This document shows positions 12,897 through 25,700 of a DNA stretch of 64,000 nucleotides, piece by piece (position 1 is the first letter of the stretch; each line of letters opens with the position of its first letter). Below the pieces are notes generated by a model, which saw only the letters and a list, made by a program, of their open reading frames with translations, ran no database searches and had not been told where the DNA came from. Source of the DNA: Piscicola geometra (Eukaryota; Annelida; Clitellata; Hirudinida; Piscicolidae); NCBI GenBank assembly GCA_943735955.1, contig OX030960.1:8061432-8125431 (forward strand). Direction: 5' to 3'. The translations under genes and the position numbers were made by a program.

Positions 12897-13813
12897 TAAA
12901 ATATTAATACGATTTTGTATTTTATTAGCTCTCGTTACTTAAATAAATGTATTTCAAAATTCAAAATAAATTAATAGATTTTTATTTTTAAAATAGAATT
13001 TATGCATTAATAAAATCAAAAGACTATCAGAACCAAATAATTAATCCCAAAATAGTTTCCTTTTTTTCATTAATTAAAACTATAAAAAAATTCTTTCAAC
13101 TGTGAAAAATCAAGTTATAAAAAATGTAATTAAAAATGACAGCTTATGCTAAACTGAAACAATCTCCAGATATATTTGCATTATAAACAATGACTATTTT
13201 TTAAATTCACCCAGAGATAGCCTAGATCGATGATCTACTAAAGTTTTCCCCATACTGAAAAATCTCTTTCACTCGTAGTGCCTGTGACTGGAATAACGAA
13301 AAGTTCTTTTGTGTGCTATTTTTGTCATATTTGGCAATGACTCTTCTCTTCAAAAAATAGATGTACCTCATTTGGAAACCAGAAAATACAAATATTTTTT
13401 GAATTCATAAAAATTATTCTCCTAGGATGTAAGCGCATTTTCAACAAGGAACCCATCAAGGAACCCACTAGTTTTTAGTTTTTCATTTGCCAGTTTCTTT
13501 TTTCTCCAAATTGGTTTTCGTCAGGCATTGTATAAATAAGATTTTTCATGGCGGCAAAAACTTTTTTTTCTATCTAACAAAAGTCAAAAACATATGGCCT
13601 GGACAACCTAGTCTACATAATTTGTGAGTTAATTCGATTTGTTAAAACCCCTTAAGTGCCTGAACATCAGTGTTAATAATTAAACATTTTATTTTTAATA
13701 AATTGGCCAAAAATCAAGTAATTCCATGTTTAAACTAAACTTTCATTTTTCATTTATCATAATTATCGAAATCAGAACTATCTACTTTAAAAAAACATAA
13801 ATTAACCCTTTTA
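12897..13813. other. Intergenic DNA
   Basis: AT-rich sequence; no exon, RNA gene or recognisable element seen. Confidence 0.5.
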
Positions 13814-14424
13814 GGGGCCATCCATAAAAGACGTCCACTAATTTTTTGTTCTTTTTTACCCCCCCCCCCCCCCCCTCCCCCCTTGTCCACTTTTTACCTA
13901 ACCCTTTTTTCCCCTCCCCCCTAGTTGCCATAAAGCCTGCTTCATGATTAATAAAAGGTTAAGATTGAATTTTTTTATTTAAATACATTTTTGCAATTTT
14001 TCGAAAAATAATTTTTTGTCCTATATCTATTTTTTTTCAATTATGTCAAATTCAGTCATTTTTTAAATCCCAACACAGAATAAAAATCATTAAAGATTTT
14101 CTGGAAAAACTTTAAGAATTGTTATTTGAGATTTTATTGTATTTGACAAATCAAACTTTAACAACATATAAAAAATTATATTCAAGCGTATTAATTATTA
14201 TTGAACCTATCGTTTCTAAATATAACCTGTTTGTGAAAAATTGTTTGGGTTTGCATCCCAACTCTTTTGTCATTAAACTAGAAGTATTTTGCAGTAAATG
14301 TATGCCAAACTACTGCACTCAAAACACACTACGATGTCCTGAACCCCCTCCCGCCACTTTTCAACTTAAGTCCACTTTTTGCTGAACCCCCTCTTTTGTG
14401 TGGACGTCTTTTTTAGAAGGCCCC
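13814..14424. mobile_element. Non-autonomous DNA transposon (MITE), 611 bp
   Basis: The terminal inverted repeats begin GGGGCC. The left end reads GGGGCCATCCATAAAAGACG then TCCAC; the right end read in reverse complement is GGGGCCTTCTAAAAAAGACG then TCCAC. Both sides are flanked by TTA (13811-13813 and 14425-14427), a 3-bp target-site duplication like that of PIF/Harbinger elements. The interior has an 18-base C run and repeated GTCCACTTTTT words near each end. The 88-codon open frame inside has no visible domain and I do not count it as a gene. Confidence 0.7.
13861..13919. repeat. Poly-C/pyrimidine tract inside the MITE
   Basis: An uninterrupted C run of about 18 is followed by C-rich TC tracts. 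It lies just inside the left terminal repeat. Sequencing or assembly length here is likely unreliable. Confidence 0.8.
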
Positions 14425-14427
14425 TTA

Positions 14428-15889
14428 TAAGAATATTTTTTAAAGTTTAAATTATATTAGGAAGTACAAAAAAACACAAAATTTAAGCAACATTAAAACA
14501 TATTTATAATGGCAAGCCAGCCAATGCCGCAAATGGCTCTTTGTAAGTAAAAAAAATATTTGTAACACTTTTTGAATAAATTTACTTCCCCTATTTGGTT
14601 CAACTTTTTAATTAATGAAGGTCAAGTTCAGTTTTAAATTTAAGAATGTTTGAGATCGTTTCATGTTCGAATTTGAAAAAGTTTGGATCGAGTTCAGTTC
14701 CAAATAATTAATTTTAGATTCAAACTCGAAAAGCTAGGTTTGAGTTCCATCTCTATCATACAACCATTAAAGTAGTCGTAAAGCAAGCTCACAACTAATA
14801 AAAATATAGATTTTTGTGTAATACAAGATGTTTAGTTACAGAGAGATTCATGAAATTAGATCAAGTATTTTTTCGTTTTTTTTAAATTTATCTTCAAAAA
14901 GAAGTAATTTTAGAGAGAATTATTCAACAAATAGAATAGAGTATATAAAAAATTGATGTTTAATTTAAGATATTTTTCAACTTATATTAAATAGGAATAA
15001 AAACTGGAAATACCATGTTTCGAATTTAAAGTTGAAAAATTAACAAACTCATGTTTCAGGTCCACAAACCACCAAGAATAATAGACGATATTTATATATA
15101 TCTCTCTCAAACTTTCATGTTTCATTTATTTTTTTTATCTGATAAAATAACGTGAATTAACAAATTTATTCAAACAATTCCCTATTCTTTTGTTCGTTTA
15201 TTTTAAACGCTGGACTTTGATCTGCCTACGACACGAATGAAGTTACGCGATAATAGAATTAAAAGCACCAATTTTGAATAAATCTTACTTAGAAAAATGC
15301 ACATTATAGAGCGGTGCCGAAAACTGAATTTACTATTTAGTTGAAAACCCTTATTAAACTAACTATTCAAAAAAATACGAATCAAACAAGAGTAATGTCA
15401 GTGTTTAAAATAGAGATATTTTAAAAATTTATAACATATCTTTAGGCTGACTTCTAACTTCAAAATGGTTTTTCAAATAATAAAAGTTTTAGTAATTGAT
15501 CACTTTATGTGCGGACACTATTTTATATTTAGAAAGTTTATACAATTAAGTCAATAGTTTGTAACATTATCTTATTTAGTTTTTAATGAAAAGAAACTTA
15601 ATTTTGGTTTTACTTTTTTTGGTAACTGAAGAGTCGTCATTTTTATCAATAATGGCGGATGGACCAAAATGCAGCATGAAAATGGTTCTTTTTTATGAAA
15701 CTCTAATTTTCAAATTCATTAGAAAAGATTTGGGGATCGAATTATTTTAAAAACAAATGGAAGATATGTGTTCAGCACTGTAATAGTGGTGTGCGTCTAG
15801 AGTTTGAGCGCAACACGATGCTTGCACTGTGTGTAATCAACTATGCACACTGCATACAAACAAAAAAAGCATTGATGTGGGAAAGTGGG
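14428..15889. other. Intergenic DNA
   Basis: AT-rich, apart from the GAGTTCGA-like repeat relic at about 14600-14756. No gene seen. Confidence 0.5.
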
Positions 15890-16520
15890 TTTTTGAAAAA
15901 TTCAAGAAAAAAGTCCGTTTGAAAAAACTTTTTTTATTCTCGGTAGCCATCTTAGAATCAAAAAAGTATGATTATAGTGCACTGCTGGTCCCATGACATG
16001 CTTCAAGATCAAAGAAAACATAAGGTCAATCTTGGACGTCCTGTTATAGTGAGCAATTGGCGCAAACTCATACCAAATAGGTGTAAAAGGTGGCTGAAGC
16101 AGTGCGCAGTAGAGGTTGGAGGTTTTGATGAAAATGGTGACTCAATCGTCGTTGAAATAGGCGAAACAAAGACTGCCCCCGCAAATATCGCCGAGGTCAA
16201 TGGTGCAATAGGCACTGTTTGATGGTATAAAGCGAATCAGCGAAAGGTGATTTTAGGAGAGGTTTCTGACAGACGTTCAGAATAACTACATTCTCGCATC
16301 CAAAACCCATTTCTACCGGAGAGTCACGTAATTTCTGATGGTTGGCCGGCGTATGCAAACGTGGATCAAACCAACGATGGAATCTGCAAACAATCTTCAG
16401 TTGTGCACCAATGTGAGTTTTCAATCCTTTGGATGACCAGGTCCTTGCCCAGAATGTAGAAATACGTGGATGCGAGGCAAAAGAAAAATGAATCGACAGT
16501 TTGGAAACAGCCGTTCATAA
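15890..16520 (+). pseudogene. Merlin/ISXO2-like transposase, degenerate
   Basis: Across several frames the plus strand retains the order of an IS1016/ISXO2-type DDE transposase, as carried by eukaryotic Merlin elements. SHLRIKKVMIIVHCWSHDM is typical of the region ahead of the catalytic core. VVEIGETK matches the VEIDESK block, with the first catalytic Asp replaced by Gly. ISDGWPAY matches the second Asp block. QNVE followed, after a frame change, by TWMRGKRK and RQFG matches the third acidic block. Frameshifts and stops separate the blocks, so it is dead. No terminal inverted repeats were located. Confidence 0.7.
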
Positions 16521-17439
16521 ATCTATGAATTTATTTACAGAAGTCATTCCAATAGCCAAGACATATTGTACAACTTGTATTCTTTTTCTCTTTGAAATTA
16601 TGTTCAATATTCTTTTACATTTTTTTCATTATAAAAAAATATTCTTACAGTTTTTTCAAATCATAACTAAGTTTTCACATAAAGTTATAAATTACCAAAC
16701 ACTCATTTTTCACTGACTAGCAAAATAATAAAAAAATATTTCTTGACTCATTGTAAAAATGCAGGTCCACGCCAAAAGCGTCTCTAAAGCACTTCACAGA
16801 ATTAGAGTTATTCTTTTGGACGTATAGATCTTCGGTAGTAAATAGCATTTTTGATTAGAAAATTTTAATTGAAAATCTTAACTGAAATGGATTTTTGCAA
16901 TAAATTCTAAAAGAAAGATGTTTTGTAAAAAAATAAATTCCAATGATTCGTTAATAGATACTAGATAATTTATATATAAAATCCACTAATGAAAATATAT
17001 TTTCGGAAGTTTGTTAAAAAAAATAGTTTCAGGCAGCAGATTTCTGGACATAAATAGAATCTAGAAAACATTTTTTCAGTTCTTTCTAATTACCACTCGA
17101 TCTTTTGAAAAGCGATTTTCAAATAACCTAACTTTTGTCCACTTAGCACGGTGTGTTTGGTTTGTAATAATTATTTTAATTAATTATATTTATATTATAA
17201 TTAATTATATCTTCCTAAGAAGAAAAGAAATATTATAATTTTTATTTCTTATAAATTCAAGACCTAAAGCTGCAGATTATCTCCCAGATTACATAAGATT
17301 AGTTGAGCCTTGTTAATTTTCGTTCCAAACATTGTTTATATATTTTTTCAAATATATTTTTCAGATTCATCGGTTAAAAATCAAACAGAGAATGTTATGA
17401 AAAAGTAAACAGACGATGTCGAAATTTTTATCACTCTTT
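16521..17439. other. Intergenic DNA
   Basis: AT-rich sequence with no supported gene. The 71-codon open frame at 16501-16716 overlaps the transposase relic and looks incidental. Confidence 0.5.
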
Positions 17440-17483
17440 TCAATCAATCAATCACTAATTATTTGTATAGCGCCCTTTATAAG
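17440..17483 (-). repeat. LINE 3' end fragment
   Basis: Reverse complement of the tail found at 30.9 kb: CAATCAATCAATCACTAAT followed by TATTTGTATAGCGCCCTTT. The tetranucleotide ATTG run at the 3' end is typical of L2/CR1-like LINE tails. Confidence 0.55.
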
Positions 17484-19618
17484 CTTACTAAAACGCTCTT
17501 TTGTGTCGAAAAGATTCAAATCATGGATAAGTATACATTTAAGCTAGAATAAGTATTTGTCAAAAAGCTGGTTTTATATATTAATAGAAATTTTATTTAT
17601 ATGAAAGATTTATTGAACTATTTTTTTATATTCAAACTGTAATATATCTCTATCTATAATTACAAATATATGGAAAAATAAATAAATTTTTAGTTGAAAA
17701 AAACAAGAAATAAAATTACAAATGAAATTATATAAAAAAATCATGATTTTTTTGTTTTATCCGAATTATTTTAAATATTATTTCATAGATTCTGAAGCTT
17801 TTGATTTAACAAACTTAGTTTAACTTGGTCATCAAAAAAATATTTTTGACAGATAAGCATTTGAAGATTGATCGAAATCAAATTGACATTTTGAGAGAAA
17901 AAACAAAACGAGAATAAAACTTCAATTGGTTAATTCATTCTTTAAGAAAGTAAATCAAATATTGTGTTTAATCTTTTTAATAACTCAGATAATATATTGT
18001 ATTCAAATAATGGCAAATAAATACAATTCAGTGTAATTAGGCGATTAGAAAGCAACGTGAAAATGCATTGAACGTTAATTTTTAAAGTTATTTTTGTGAG
18101 ATTGATGATAGTGAACTAAATAGCAGGTTAAACTTTATTTCAATTTTAAACCTTTTTATTTGATTATGTGAATATCAAGAAAACAATTTTTCTTGAATTA
18201 GCAATTCTATAGAAATTTCAAGGCTATTTGCATATTTTAATTAAAACCAACTTGGGTTTTTAAATACAAATGTTTAAAAATCATGTTAAATCAGTTTGGT
18301 TACCTTGGAAATATATTGTAAGCTTTTTAATTTATTTTATATTAACTTTATTTCAAAATAATCTGTAGAACGTAGCCTGATCTAATGTAAAAGGTTCATG
18401 CGTGAGTAAGTAAGCCGACACAATTTATTGTCAGCTTCAATTAACTTCTTTTAGCTTGGAGAAATGAAAATAAACCTTTACTTTAATTTTAAATAAAAAC
18501 TTTTGACGCTTTCGATTTTCGTTTCATCGTTTGAGGTTGGTATAATATTTAGTATTATAAATTTCTTATTTATTTAGAATTATAAAACAATAATAATAAT
18601 ATTATAAAAAAAGGATAATGATAAATTTAAATAATATTAAAACTCCGAGAAGAGTATTTTTGTTTCTTTTAATCTAGTGTTACTCAAAACTATTACTTGA
18701 AATAATTTTTATATTTAGTAAAAATAAATGTTACAAAATATTTTTTAGCTAACTTTCGTTGTTTTTTCTAAAAACATGTAACAATAAAATAATTTATATT
18801 TGTTTTTAATATAATTTTTAATTAAAATAGTTTATTTGAATTAATAAAAAAACATTTTTTAAAGTTTTATTCTAAAAATCTAAAAAATTTGATTTTTTTT
18901 GCGAACAATATAAACAAAAGGCTGATTATTTAGAATCGCAAAAATACGTGAGATGATTTGAAAACTATCGAATTGAATAATATGAATGAGAAACCTTTGC
19001 AAACATAAATAATTTAAGTTATATTCTTAAGAGTTTAACAAGAATAAGTATTTAAGGATAGTTTAAGAATAGACATACTTTAAAAAACATTTCAAGTAAT
19101 AAAAAAGCCGAAGTTTAGTACGAGCACAAGAATTCATTGAAAGGCTCGCTAAAAACACCATAAAAGTATTGAAAAGTGGTTTTGTGAAGATAATCCCAAC
19201 AAAGTGCCCTTTCATTTATTTTTTATTAACCTGTAATTTTTATTACTTAAATTTTCATCATCGTCATTAACATTTTGTAATATTCTTGCTCTTTCTCAAT
19301 CACCAGTTACTCATGAATTTTTTATATTTTTTATTTTAATTTTTCTATTTTATGCCACTTCTCATCTTGCTTCCTTTTTGATCTACTCTTTCAATTGATT
19401 TAGTTCTTCCTATTTTCAAAGTTGTGTTTATTTTCATCAAAAGATTCTTTCACTCAACATCAAACAAATCGTTAAGTGAAAACTACTTCATTAACTCCGT
19501 TTTTTCATCTTCGAACATACAAATGTATATAAAAAAACAAAATAATCTTTCATTGTTATATCAATGTCAGTGAGATTATGCAATTAAAATAATGTGATAC
19601 AATTTAAACTTGAAAATA
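17484..19618. other. Intergenic AT-rich DNA
   Basis: No exon or mobile-element terminus could be supported in this stretch. Confidence 0.5.
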
Positions 19619-19624
19619 TTTATT
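19619..19624 (-). terminator. Polyadenylation signal candidate for the ZBBX-like gene
   Basis: AATAAA on the minus strand, about 20 bases after the TGA stop of the last inferred exon. It is consistent with a short 3' UTR, though the hexamer is frequent in this AT-rich DNA. Confidence 0.4.
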
Positions 19625-19644
19625 TCCATATCATATTTAATGAT

Positions 19645-19735
19645 TCAGTCAACTTTTTCAAAGTTCTTTTTTCCTTCTTTTTCTTCTTCTTCATCGCCAT
19701 CCATCGCCTCGAAGTTATGCTTCAAGAAAGACTGC
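19645..19735 (-). CDS. ZBBX: ZBBX-like exon 10 (terminal)
   Basis: The acceptor CCGTAG|G supplies the base that completes the AG left by exon 9 (an Arg codon). The exon then reads [20 protein letters not shown] and a few more charged residues to TGA. It is short and strongly acidic like the preceding exon, and it is the only downstream open stretch that fits the phase. Confidence 0.6.
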
Positions 19736-22700
19736 CTACGGTCATTGAAAGTTAAAAAGTAATTAATCAGTTTCAAAACTTGGAAAGTTTTTTTCTCGAA
19801 GAAAAATTAGAGTTATTTCAAATTTAACTAGTATTTTTTTTAGAACTGAATTATAATCAGTTTAATTAAGAACTATTCAGAAATTTCCTGGAAATCCTAT
19901 GTTTTAATCAAGCAAATTAGCAAGGTTTTTTTGACTATAATTGATTAGCCTCTAAAATGACAAATTGAAATGCTATGAGCTTTTATCATCTGAAACCAAA
20001 AACAACTGAAATTAATTGAATTTCTAAAAATAATTCATTTATACGAAATAATTCTGAGAAAATATTTAAAAATCATAGCATCTTTTTCACCTCATGTAAA
20101 AAGATCTAGTAGTGGATAGGGCATCGTCATCATCATCATTCCCGTCTCCAACATCATCATTTTCATCATCTTCATCATCTTTAATTCCCAAATCAAGTTT
20201 AAACTCGTTGGTATTGTAGTCGGTATCAGCTTCATTTGTCGCCTCTCCATCAGGTTCTTTGCCAACTCTAGGCGCACATTCAATCGAATCAGTAAAACTC
20301 TCACAGCATCCATCCACGAAGCTCGCATCAACAGGCTCCTTCCCTCCTTTACTTAGATAACTTTCTCTAACTTTGCTCTTCATCCCTTCACCACCACTAG
20401 CAGCTCCATCGTTACCATAATCGTGATCCTCACCATCCTTGCTAAATCTCACTGGTTCGTTTTCTCCATCAACATTCCGCTCAGAAATGCAGCGATGGGC
20501 ATGCCGAGACGCACTGGAAACACTCACGGAGGAGGGCGAACGACTTCCGCTGGACGCCTTCACAGATGAATCCGTCTTTTGTGTGATCTTCATTCCATGA
20601 ATGCGCGGCGAATAAATAGAGAATTGAGTTTTTGGTGACGCTGTTGATATTGATGGCGGTGGTGGTGTTGGTGGTGGTAGTGGCGATGGTGGTAGTGGTA
20701 GTGGTGATGATGATGTTGAAGGCTTTGGTTGTAATTTAATTCTTTGTGATGATGAAGATTCAAGAGGGGTTGATGGATGGAACTGATTCGGTTTGGTCGA
20801 TAGTTTCAATGACGAGGTAGGGGGCAGTGTCGATTTCAACGACATTTTCTCTATTTTAGGAACTTCGCCGTTTTTTTCATTATCTTTCAAGATCTCATTA
20901 TTTTTTGGACGTTTCATCTTGCTGTGATTGTTTCTTATTGAGTTTGTGCTCTCATGAGCACTCACATTCACTTTCTTATACTCAAACTTCCCATCATTAG
21001 TTTTAGATAATTTATTTTTAAAAATATTTTTTATTGCTGCATTATTATCTTCTCCGTCATCATTAGCAAAAGCAACACTGAATCCATCGTCTTTATCACC
21101 ACGATCATTACTAGCACTACCACCCACACCACCATCATTTTCAATTCTCACAGCACCCTTGTATCCACCCTTTCCATTTTCATCAACCACTTTTCCATCT
21201 TCATTTTCTTCGCTAGAAAGCCAATCTTTGATTATTCCCCGAACTCCCTCCACAGCAGTGACACGAGAACCCGCCTCGACGCTATTAAAGGCTGCCGCTC
21301 CTGAAGAATTGCCTCCATTCTTCTCAACTAGCGCTCGATGGGGTTGGTTTGCGGAGTCAGCTTTGTTTATTCATACGTTTTTATTTCAGCAATAAAGTCA
21401 TGCATTAGTGAAAGGATGCGAGTAAATGGCATTCTTGAAAATTTAGAAAATTCTGAAAAAAGCGAAACGTTTGAAATATTCTTTTAAAAACTCAAAAAAT
21501 AATGATGAAGTGTTCCTTTATTTGAAAATATATTTAATGGACAACATTGCTGACCGCCAGCAACGATGCGTGAAACAATGGTATTTGATATTGCTTTGAA
21601 TAGGGCAGTTTTTCTCTCCTTAGTCGCCTAGGATACTTTTAATTAAGTATTTATTTTATTTTCTCACATTTATGAGTTTTTTCTTTTGATACGAACACTA
21701 TGACAAATAGTAGCCATTCCAAAACCGTCCCTCAGCAACTAGGTACTTTCAATAGCTCAAAACGTTCATCCATTATACACTTTGTTTACTCAAAATAGAA
21801 TAAAATAGAAAATGAATTTAAAGACAGTAAAACTTATTCAATTATAACACCTACTCACCACTGAAAAAATTCTCCTTCTCGCTTCTTGTAGACCTCACAA
21901 AGTGCTTGTTGCTTGCAATTCCTTGCAAACATCTTGAATCAGCATCTCGAAACATGGCATCTTCACTTTCTTTTCTTCTACTTTCACCATCATCAATTCC
22001 ATCATCATCATTATCATCATCATCATTATCATCATCATCATTATCATCATTGCCACCTAGTTCGAGACTCTCATCAGGAGGACTTCCGAAGAACTCATCC
22101 AGACTGAAGTTGTCACAACGGTCAATCATCCCATCAAACTGCTCTCCAATCTCTCTTCCACCCACTTGCTCCTCCTCTTTCCTGCAATCCCCATGGGATC
22201 TGTCAATGGAGAACTTTCTGTCATTTTGATGTTTTACGTTTTCTTTCATGTTCATGCCTTCATTTATGTATTTAAAAAATTTTAATGCCATTGTTGCTTA
22301 TTTATTCGAAAATTTTTATTTAAAGTAGATATTTTTTTAAACTTTTTTTTTTCTATTTTTGAAAAATGGGAAAAAAATTTCATTAAATCTTTTGTAGCAA
22401 TGGTCTATTGTGTTCATGAAAGCTCCTAAGATTTAAGAAAATTATTGTACTTTATTGCATTTTCATGATTATTGCATGTACATTTCGTTTTAATTGAAAC
22501 CAATGTAAATGTATTCCCATTCCTATTGATTTCAGCCTTCAAAACATCAACATAAAACTCTTAATCTGTTTTTTCCAATCGGATTATTTTTTATTTATTT
22601 TATGGAGTATTTTGATGCATTCTGTTGCATCGATTGTGCAAAAGTAGCAATAAATGTGTCTATTACTTTGAGATATGTCGTATTAAAAATTCATATTACG

Positions 22701-25700
22701 AATTGATCGAGTGTCGATTCAACAAGAATAAAGAATCTTGCAAATTAATCATTTTAATTGAATAATTTTATGTATTATTAGATGTTTTTGTGGCGACAGA
22801 TTTCCTTGAATTACTGTGCAAAAAAGCTGTAGTGAGTTAATAAACTAAAATGTGTTGACATTTAAAACTTGATTTGCTTTGCTTTCTAAATATGCTTTTT
22901 TAAATCAAAAAAAGAAATGTTTTAAAACCTTCTTAAAAATTATGTATACTGAAAGGGTAAGTGAAATAAGATAACATTTACAGAACTTGATTTTTTGAAT
23001 TTACTACAAGAAAATAAAAATTAAATAAAAATTCCTGCTAATATAAAAGTTTTTTTAATGAAAAAAAGCAGCTGTTTTGAACTCTTTTTTGAATGGTTCA
23101 GTTGATTATTTTCGATTTTTTTGAATAATTTTTTTTAATGATTTGATATTTCCGAAAATTGTAATCTTTTATTCAAATATACGTCAATATGAGCTTAGAG
23201 TTTTATATTTTCAAGTAGCTCATACTTCTTAATTTTCTCAACAAAAAAAAGCATCAATGTAAAAACTTAGTTTCAATTTTTGACCTAATTTCTAGGTACT
23301 TTTGTATTCATGGTATGCGATTACATTGAAACTTTGGGAATGTTATTTAGAAAATAATTTTTTAAATAAACTATCTTTTGTTCCAAATGCAGCTTGAAAA
23401 CAAAGATATATGTTTTTTTCCAATTTTGAATAAAACTTTGTGTTTATGTTTGATAAATATATTTTTCGAAAATTTATAACTTTGAGAAGACCATTTGCAC
23501 AAAGCCATGCAGTGCGGCATAGGTAATGAACGCTTGTTCTGAAACACTTGCACCGTAATAAAATACTTTTAAATCATCGATTATAAAAAATTAAATTCAA
23601 ACAATTTATGAATTATTGTGTAGAAAAGCTTATTAGTTTTACGTTTCGTTAGGAATTATTTTCTCCTGGAGAGAGTTTGCATCAAGAGTGGCCTGCATCT
23701 TCTTCTTCACTTCAGTGCCCTTGTAAAGTTCTTCACAAACTCCATTACTCGTCTTATTATGCTGACTATTTGTATTATTTTTATTATTATTGAGATCATT
23801 ATTGTTAAAACTAGTTTTCACATTTACTTGTTTTTTTTCCAAATTATTAAAATCATAAAATTTGACATTATTTTCCGTTTTAAAGCCACTTGGGAAAGGT
23901 TCACTGTTTGAAACCTTCAAATTAGCATTTCTTTCCATCTGCTTGCTTTTGTCAACTTTTTTGTTTCTTAATATTGTATTTGTTTTTGTATTAAATTCTT
24001 CTTTAAGAAGTTCCTTCGGGCTTTCAGATTCTATCGAGTAATTATTGTTTTTTAAATCTTTTTGTGAGTCTGAATCTTGATGCTTCTCCATAAAGGTCGG
24101 AGTAATCGAATTTTTTCCATTGTCGTTGCTTTTAACGATAGGCTTGTTGAAACCATTGCTTTTTATTGTGTTCACTTTAGAAAAATCATTAATTGAATTT
24201 GTTGTCATATTCTTTTTTCCGATTCCATCACCACCTTCATCTACTCGTCTCCCATCAACACCACCTTCAACTCTCGCATCTCCTCTGTCCCCATGCACTC
24301 CCATCAGCATCTCAGCCAAACTCCCATCCGATTTGATATCCTCCATCAAACTATCAATCCTAAACACCAAATCACTATGACTTTTTGTCATTTTATCGTT
24401 CACCTCGCTTCGATTTCCATCGGTTAGACGTCTGAAAGCATTGGCGCCATAGAGCTTCTTGAGCCTCTTGAGCAGCAACTGATCCGTGTAAGACAAGCAG
24501 TTTTTAGGGTCTGAAAAGACGAGAGACTGGTCCTTGAACTCTTCAGAATTGAAGGTGAGGTTGTTATAGGCAACCATGGCCGAGCCAGGTCTGCTCAACT
24601 CTCCGCTGTCAATTGTTACAGTCCCTGTTTCTGTAGCGATGTGGCGGGAAACTTTGTGTGTTGTGAACAGCAACAAATATACACTGAAAACTTTAATGAA
24701 AAATAAATATTCAAAAAGAGAAAAACTAGAAAATGTGTTGGAAATTAATTTGACAAGAAAAGAAGCTGTCATAGATTAGGTATCATAAATCAAGCTTCGA
24801 GAGTAATTAATGGTGAAAAATCTGTTTAATTTGCGTCAATAAATTCTAAAATGTTTTCCAAAACAAAAATTGAAAAGGACTTTACATGAAAAAATTTAAT
24901 AAAATAAACTTTACAATGTTTTTCTATCCTTATAATGAAAAACACCTAATACTTTAAATGAGAACAAAAATTTAATTAGTAAATTTATCTAAAAAACTGT
25001 AAATAGTTTCTTTCCATCTGTTTTAAAATCTGCGTCATTGAAGATCCCTTGTTTTTATTGAAATATTAATTACCTTGAAACACCGATATTTTCAATTTTA
25101 GAATAAAAGAATTTTTCCAAAATCTAATTTTTTGGGCCTTTATTTTGAACAGATTTTATATATATATTAATAAAATTTTGTAAAAAAATTTATTAAAAAT
25201 TTGGTACAATAGACCAGTATTAAACTACAAATGTTTATGGAACTTATGCATTCGTTTTTTCTCCAGCTGGATGTGAATTACGTACACGAATCTTTGATGA
25301 ATAAGAGAAATTGAAAGCGTGAAAACGCCTTAAAGCTTTATTTTTTAAGAATGGTGATTTAGATAATTTGAACTTAGGCTTCAGCTAATGCTAAAATTGG
25401 TGTGAATAATAAATGACCGTAAACTTTTTTCGCTTTCAATTAAAGATTTAAAAACATGTAAAAGAATGAAAAATACTTTCACAAACAAAACTTGAAAACT
25501 TAAAATTGCAATTTTAGATTTTCATGAACTTTCAGATGATTTCATCTCTGGTTCGAGAATGAGACGAGAAAACGATAAATTAAAACGGTCAACCATACCA
25601 ATAACTTCGTCGATCGAACGACAAAAGTTCACAAATCATTAAAGCTTTCTGGCACGTCTAAGAAATTCAAAATCATCGCCAATGCGGCACACAACGATCT

